The notes beneath the pieces were generated by a model, which did not search any database, was not told the origin of the DNA, and saw only the letters and a list, made by a program, of their open reading frames with translations. From contig CANRAG010000017.1 in NCBI GenBank assembly GCA_947628515.1, positions 1 to 34,301 of the forward strand: a DNA stretch of 34,301 bases, given 5' to 3'. A program made the position numbers and the translations under genes. The stretch is from an uncultured Clostridia bacterium (GTDB taxonomy: Bacteria; Bacillota; Clostridia; UBA1381). Positions 30,274 through 34,301 of the stretch are shown here, one piece after another. The stretch's first letter is position 1. Each line of letters opens with the position of its first letter.

Positions 30274-31068
30274 ATGGCGGAAGTAATCGTAACGACGCGG
30301 AACAGGGAGTATAAATATATTAAAGCCCTGAAACAAAAGAAATTCCGCAGCGCGGAAGGCGTGTTTACCGTTGAGGGGATAAAGTCTGTGTCCGACGCCA
30401 TAAAGTCAGGAACAGAGCTTGCCTGTATTGTCGTTTCCGAGAGCTTTTACAATGCGAAGGAGTTTATATATCCTGATAACGCGCATATTGCGGTGGTGAA
30501 GGACGGCATTTTTGCCGCTCTGTGCGATACAAAAACGCCTCAGGGAATAATTGCGGTTATAAAAATGCGCAAAAATACACAATATACCTGTGACTTGACT
30601 AAGCTGTATGTGTACTGCGACAATGTTTCCGATCCGGGAAATCTCGGCACAATAATACGCACTGCCGACGCTGCCGGGTTCGGCGGCGTGCTGTTATCGC
30701 CGGGCTGCGCCGATTTGTACAGCCCGAAAACGGTAAGGTCGAGCATGGGTTCATTCTTTAATATAGACATAGTGCCGGACTTTGACATAGATATGTTAAA
30801 GGCGCAGCAGTCGAGAGGATTTTCGCTTTTTTGCGGCGCGCTGGATGAGGACAGTATAATCTACACCGATGCCGATTTTACAAAGCCTTCAATTATTATC
30901 GTCGGGAATGAGGCGAACGGCGTTTGTAAAGGAATATCGGAAATAAGCGAGCATATAATTATACCGATATACGGAGAAGCCGAGTCTCTTAACGCTGCCG
31001 TCGCGGGCGCGATTATGATGTATGAGGCTGTGCGCCGCCGCGCGGAAGGCGGTGAAGCTGATGGATGA
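30274..31068 (+). CDS. SpoU/TrmH-family RNA 2'-O-methyltransferase
   Basis: 264 aa. An N-terminal substrate-binding domain (VFTVEGIKSVSDAIKSG) is followed by a knotted SPOUT domain with motif 1 DNVSDPGNLGTIIRTADAAGF (catalytic Asn/Arg), motif 2 IVGNEANGV and motif 3 IPIYGEAESLNAAVAGAI. These bind S-adenosylmethionine in the trefoil knot. It methylates a ribose in rRNA (RlmB-like) or tRNA; the substrate cannot be told. AGGAGATG lies before the ATG. The 3' end overlaps dprA by 8 bases, so the two are co-translated. Confidence 0.93.
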   Translation: MAEVIVTTRNREYKYIKALKQKKFRSAEGVFTVEGIKSVSDAIKSGTELACIVVSESFYNAKEFIYPDNAHIAVVKDGIFAALCDTKTPQGIIAVIKMRKNTQYTCDLTKLYVYCDNVSDPGNLGTIIRTADAAGFGGVLLSPGCADLYSPKTVRSSMGSFFNIDIVPDFDIDMLKAQQSRGFSLFCGALDEDSIIYTDADFTKPSIIIVGNEANGVCKGISEISEHIIIPIYGEAESLNAAVAGAIMMYEAVRRRAEGGEADG

Positions 31069-32161
31069 TAAAATCTATTGGCTCTGGCTGTCGCTTAAAG
31101 AGCATGTGCCGGTTGAGGTTCAGCTAAAGCTGATTTCAGTGTTCGGTTCGCCCGAGGCGGTGTATGACTGTGATAATTTCCACGGTAAAATTCCGGAAAA
31201 GTTTGAGGAAGAGCTTAAGGATAAGTCGCTTGCCGACGCGAAACAGGTTATGGAGCGCATAGAGGCTATGGACGGCTATATATTAACTCTTGAGGACGAG
31301 GAGTATCCGCCGAATTTAAAGTCTATAACCGTGCCGCCGCTCGTGCTTTATATAAGGGGCAGGCATATTGACTGGGACGGGGTGTTCAGCCTTACCGTGG
31401 TCGGGACGCGAAGGTGCTCCGACTATGGCAGAAGGGCTACGGATATGCTTGTAAGAGAGCTTGCCCGCCGAGGCGTCACAATAGTGAGCGGTATGGCGCG
31501 GGGCATAGACGCGGTTGCGGCGCGGGCGGCGCTGCGCGAGGGCGGAAGCACTATCGCTGTTTTGGGCAGCGGCATAGATGTTATATATCCGCGCGAGCAC
31601 GAGGGACTGTATTATGACATAATTGAAAACGGCATGGTAGTATCGGAATTTCCGCCGGGGACTCCGCCGCTGAAGATAAATTTTCCGAGAAGGAACAGAG
31701 TTATGGCGGGCATATCTACCGGTATGCTCATAGGACAGGCTCCCGAAAAGAGCGGCGCGCTTATAACCGCGGCGCACGGAGTTTCCGAGGGACGCAACGT
31801 ATATGTGATACCGTCGGATATATACGACGTCGGCTTTGCCGGCTCGCTAAAGCTTATATCTCAGGGCGCGAAGCTTGTAAGCCGCGTGGAGGATATAACC
31901 GAGGACTATCCGTATATGAATTTTGAGGAGCGGTTTAAAAGCGAAGCCGTAAACAGACAGACCAAAAAGGTTGTCAGTCTCGAAGGGCTGAGCACGGCTG
32001 AGATTGCTATTGTAGAGATTTTATGCAAAAAGGACACTCATATTGACGAGCTTGCGCGTATCAGTAAAATGTCAAGTCCGGAGGTAAATTCTGTGCTTGT
32101 AATGCTTGAACTGAACGGTATTGTAAAAAAGCTAAGCGGAAACATATACGGCATTGCCTGA
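31061..32161 (+). CDS. dprA: DNA-processing protein DprA
   Basis: 366 aa. It binds incoming single-stranded DNA and loads RecA in natural transformation. Rossmann-like domain with VGTRRCSDYG, VSGMARGIDAVAARAAL, GSGIDVIYPREH, SEFPPGTPPLKINFPRRNR and GALITAAHGVSEGRNVYVIP; a C-terminal winged helix begins near LSTAEIAIVEIL. The ATG at 31061 gives MDDKIYWLWLSLK, the usual N-terminus, after AAGGCGG; an earlier in-frame ATG lies inside the upstream gene and is less likely. The dprA-topA order is conserved in Firmicutes. Confidence 0.95.
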   Translation: MDDKIYWLWLSLKEHVPVEVQLKLISVFGSPEAVYDCDNFHGKIPEKFEEELKDKSLADAKQVMERIEAMDGYILTLEDEEYPPNLKSITVPPLVLYIRGRHIDWDGVFSLTVVGTRRCSDYGRRATDMLVRELARRGVTIVSGMARGIDAVAARAALREGGSTIAVLGSGIDVIYPREHEGLYYDIIENGMVVSEFPPGTPPLKINFPRRNRVMAGISTGMLIGQAPEKSGALITAAHGVSEGRNVYVIPSDIYDVGFAGSLKLISQGAKLVSRVEDITEDYPYMNFEERFKSEAVNRQTKKVVSLEGLSTAEIAIVEILCKKDTHIDELARISKMSSPEVNSVLVMLELNGIVKKLSGNIYGIA

Positions 32162-32193
32162 TATATAAAGTAGTTAATGTTCAGCTATGAAGT

Positions 32194-32255
32194 GATTACT
32201 GCGCGTTATTATGCCATTTGTTTGAGAAGTTGCCAAAACCGGACGCGCAGTATTC
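32194..32255 (+). other. Long-loop inverted repeat ahead of topA
   Basis: TACTGCGCGT (32197-32206) and ACGCGCAGTA (32243-32252) pair perfectly and extend past one mismatch to 32194/32255. The 36-base loop is followed by no T-run. It lies in the 143-base gap between dprA and topA and may be a leader structure or an operator. I see no clear promoter in the gap. Confidence 0.5.
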
Positions 32256-32304
32256 TTTAACTTAGTCGAATATGTGAACTGTAACATAAAGTAGGGGGAA
32301 GAAT

Positions 32305-34301
32305 ATGACAAAGAATAAGCTGCTTATAGTTGAGTCGCCGGCAAAGGCGGGGACGATACAGAAGTATCTGGGAAAAAATTATAAGGTGGTCGCGTCAATG
32401 GGACATGTTATAGATTTGCCGAAAAGCAGTCTGGGCGTTGATGTTGACAACGGCTTTGAGCCTAAATATATAACGATAAGGGGCAAGGGCGATTTGCTTT
32501 CCTCGCTTAAACGCGAGGCAAAGAAGGCCGATGAAGTTTTGCTCGCGACCGACCCGGACCGTGAGGGCGAAGCGATAAGCTGGCATTTGGCGCACGCGCT
32601 AAAGATTGATCCGGAGTCAAACTGTCGGGTTACGTTTAACGAGATAACAAAGAACGCAGTTAAGGAAGCGATAAAGCGGCCGAGGCCGATAGACATGAAT
32701 CTTGTCGATGCGCAGCAGGCGCGGCGAGTGCTGGACAGGATTGTGGGATACAAGATAAGCCCCATTCTGTGGGAAAAGGTAAAGCGCGGACTAAGCGCGG
32801 GACGCGTGCAGTCGGTTGCCACGAGACTCATATGCGACCGGGAGGAGGAAATTCTGAACTTCGTGCCGGAGGAGTTTCACACAATTGACGTTAAGCTCCA
32901 TACCAAAGGAGCGAAGAAGCAGGTTATAGCGCATTATTTCGGCGAGAACGGGAAGGAGCGCAGGCTCGGCTCGTCAGAGGCCGCGAAGGAGGTGCTAAAC
33001 GATGTTAAAGACGCGGAATATGTTGTGACGAGCACTAAGGAGAGCGTAAAAAATCGCAATCCGCAGCCGCCGTTTACGACAAGCACATTGCAGCAGGACG
33101 CGTCGCGCAAGTTCTCATACCAGGCAAGCCGCACAATGCAGATAGCGCAGACGCTCTACGAGGGCGTAAAGCTCGGCGGCAGGCTCGGAACCATAGGTCT
33201 TATAACCTATATGCGAACCGACTCGTTAAGAGTGGCTGACGACGCGCTTGCGGAAGCGGAGGCGTTTATCATAGAAGAATACGGTGACGAATACGCGCGC
33301 AGGAGACAGTACAAGGCGAAAAAGAACGCGCAGGACGCGCACGAGGCGATAAGGCCCACGTCAATTATGATTAAGCCGGTTGACATAAAGGATAAACTGA
33401 CTCCGGAGCAGTATAAGATTTACAAGCTCATATGGGAGCGGTTCGCTGCGAGCCAGATGACAAGCGCGCAATATAGGACGACAAGCGCGGAATTTGACGC
33501 TAACGGGCACATATTCAAGGCCAACGGCTCGGAGCTGATATTTAAAGGCTACACGCGCGTTTATGTTGAGTCCACCGACGAGAAAGAGGAAAAAGTAAAG
33601 GCGCTGCCGCCCATGGCAAAGGGCGACGTGTACATCGCGTCCGACATAGAGAGCAAGCAGCATTTTACACAGCCGCCGCCGCGTTTTTCCGACGCGTCGC
33701 TCATACGCGAGCTTGAGGAAAACGGTATAGGCAGACCGTCCACATACGCTCCGACAATATCGACGATTGTGTCGAGGGGCTATGTGCAGCGCTCAAAAAA
33801 GCAGCTCGTGCCAACGGAACTGGGCAATGTGACGACGGATATAATGAAGCAGAACTTTAAGCATATTGTGGACGTGGACTTTACGGCGCATATGGAACAG
33901 GAGCTTGACGACGTTGAGGATGGCGAGCTTAACTGGGTAAAGGTGTTGAGCGATTTCTATCCGGATTTTGCGGATACCTTGGAGAAGGCGCAGAAAAATA
34001 TAGCAAAGATAGAGATAAAGGATAAGGTTTCGGATGTTCCCTGCGATAAATGCGGCAGACTTATGGTTTATAAGCTAAGCAAGTTCGGCAAGTTTCTCGC
34101 CTGTCCGGGATACCCCGAATGTAGGAACACGAAAGCGATACGCGTGGGAACGGGCGTAAAATGCCCCAAGTGCGACGGTGAAATCCTTATAAAGCAGTCA
34201 AAGCGCGGCAGGACATATTTCGGCTGTGAGCATTGGCCCAAGTGTGATTTTATGGCATGGGATACGCCGGTAAAGGGCGAAGTGTGTCCGGAGTGCGGCA
34301 G
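32305..34301 (+). CDS. topA: DNA topoisomerase I (3' end beyond the window)
   Basis: 665 codons are present, open to the window edge. It relaxes negative supercoils by a type IA mechanism. Toprim domain: IVESPAKA with Glu10, and ATDPDREGEA with Asp83, Asp85 and Glu87. Active-site Tyr302 in GLITYMRTDS, and the GRPSTYAPTI segment. Two C4 zinc ribbons follow (CDKCGRLM ending in CPGYPEC; CPKCDGEIL ending in HWPKCDF), and a third begins at CPECG at the edge. The ATG lies 5-10 bases after GGGGGAAG. Confidence 0.97.
   Translation, partial: MTKNKLLIVESPAKAGTIQKYLGKNYKVVASMGHVIDLPKSSLGVDVDNGFEPKYITIRGKGDLLSSLKREAKKADEVLLATDPDREGEAISWHLAHALKIDPESNCRVTFNEITKNAVKEAIKRPRPIDMNLVDAQQARRVLDRIVGYKISPILWEKVKRGLSAGRVQSVATRLICDREEEILNFVPEEFHTIDVKLHTKGAKKQVIAHYFGENGKERRLGSSEAAKEVLNDVKDAEYVVTSTKESVKNRNPQPPFTTSTLQQDASRKFSYQASRTMQIAQTLYEGVKLGGRLGTIGLITYMRTDSLRVADDALAEAEAFIIEEYGDEYARRRQYKAKKNAQDAHEAIRPTSIMIKPVDIKDKLTPEQYKIYKLIWERFAASQMTSAQYRTTSAEFDANGHIFKANGSELIFKGYTRVYVESTDEKEEKVKALPPMAKGDVYIASDIESKQHFTQPPPRFSDASLIRELEENGIGRPSTYAPTISTIVSRGYVQRSKKQLVPTELGNVTTDIMKQNFKHIVDVDFTAHMEQELDDVEDGELNWVKVLSDFYPDFADTLEKAQKNIAKIEIKDKVSDVPCDKCGRLMVYKLSKFGKFLACPGYPECRNTKAIRVGTGVKCPKCDGEILIKQSKRGRTYFGCEHWPKCDFMAWDTPVKGEVCPECG

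Overview
The window looks like a chromosomal segment of an uncultured anaerobic Firmicute, most likely class Clostridia. The signs are a fabK-fabD-fabG-acpP-fabF block joined to rnc, an Elp3-like radical SAM gene and smc; strong AGGAGG-type ribosome binding sites; consensus TTGACA-17-TATAAT promoters; and a VanR/VanS pair of the enterococcal/clostridial type. The backbone uses GC-rich codons, whereas a central block (about 15.1-23.8 kb) is clearly AT-rich and foreign in character.

Layout. 1-8800 (+): the end of fabK, then fabD, fabG, acpP, fabF, rnc, a radical SAM protein and smc, closed by a strong terminator. 9031-9980 (-): an Rrf2-family repressor and a cupin protein, each preceded by a promoter whose -35 box lies in the same 23-bp dyad. 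10048-12458 (+): a BlaI-type repressor and a BlaR1/M56-type sensor protease cut in two by a single in-frame TAG. 12497-14748 (+): a free HMA metal-binding protein and a Zn/Cd/Pb-type P1B ATPase behind a promoter with tandem palindromes. 14876-15143: tRNA-Ser(UGA) and tRNA-Ser(GCU).

15121-22562 is a 7.4-kb integrated element in the 3' end of tRNA-Ser(GCU), bounded by 23-bp direct repeats. It encodes a tyrosine integrase, an excisionase, an SF2-helicase-like protein, a J-domain protein, a ribbon-helix-helix protein, a serine recombinase and several small proteins. It has no visible capsid or conjugation genes. Two RNA-based circuits are visible in it: an apparent counter-transcribed RNA with a translational attenuator ahead of the J-domain gene, and an apparent type I toxin-antitoxin locus (24-aa hydrophobic peptide, sequestered Shine-Dalgarno, convergent antisense RNA). 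Between the helicase and the J-domain genes lies a repeat-rich structured region that could be a replication origin or a regulated leader.

22563-23800 is an older scar: the displaced tRNA terminator, a frameshifted phage-type remnant, a RelB/RelE-like pair and an unidentified coding fragment. 23792-26532 (-) is a vanR-vanS-vanY set with no vanH/A/X or ligase gene, with a perfect 14-bp hairpin in the vanY leader. 26578-34301: an ammonium transporter behind a leader terminator, a DUF2264-type protein (-), a SpoU/TrmH rRNA methyltransferase overlapping dprA, and topA running off the window end.

Calls rest on reading motifs, start signals, dyads and promoter spacing by eye. No database search or folding program was run.
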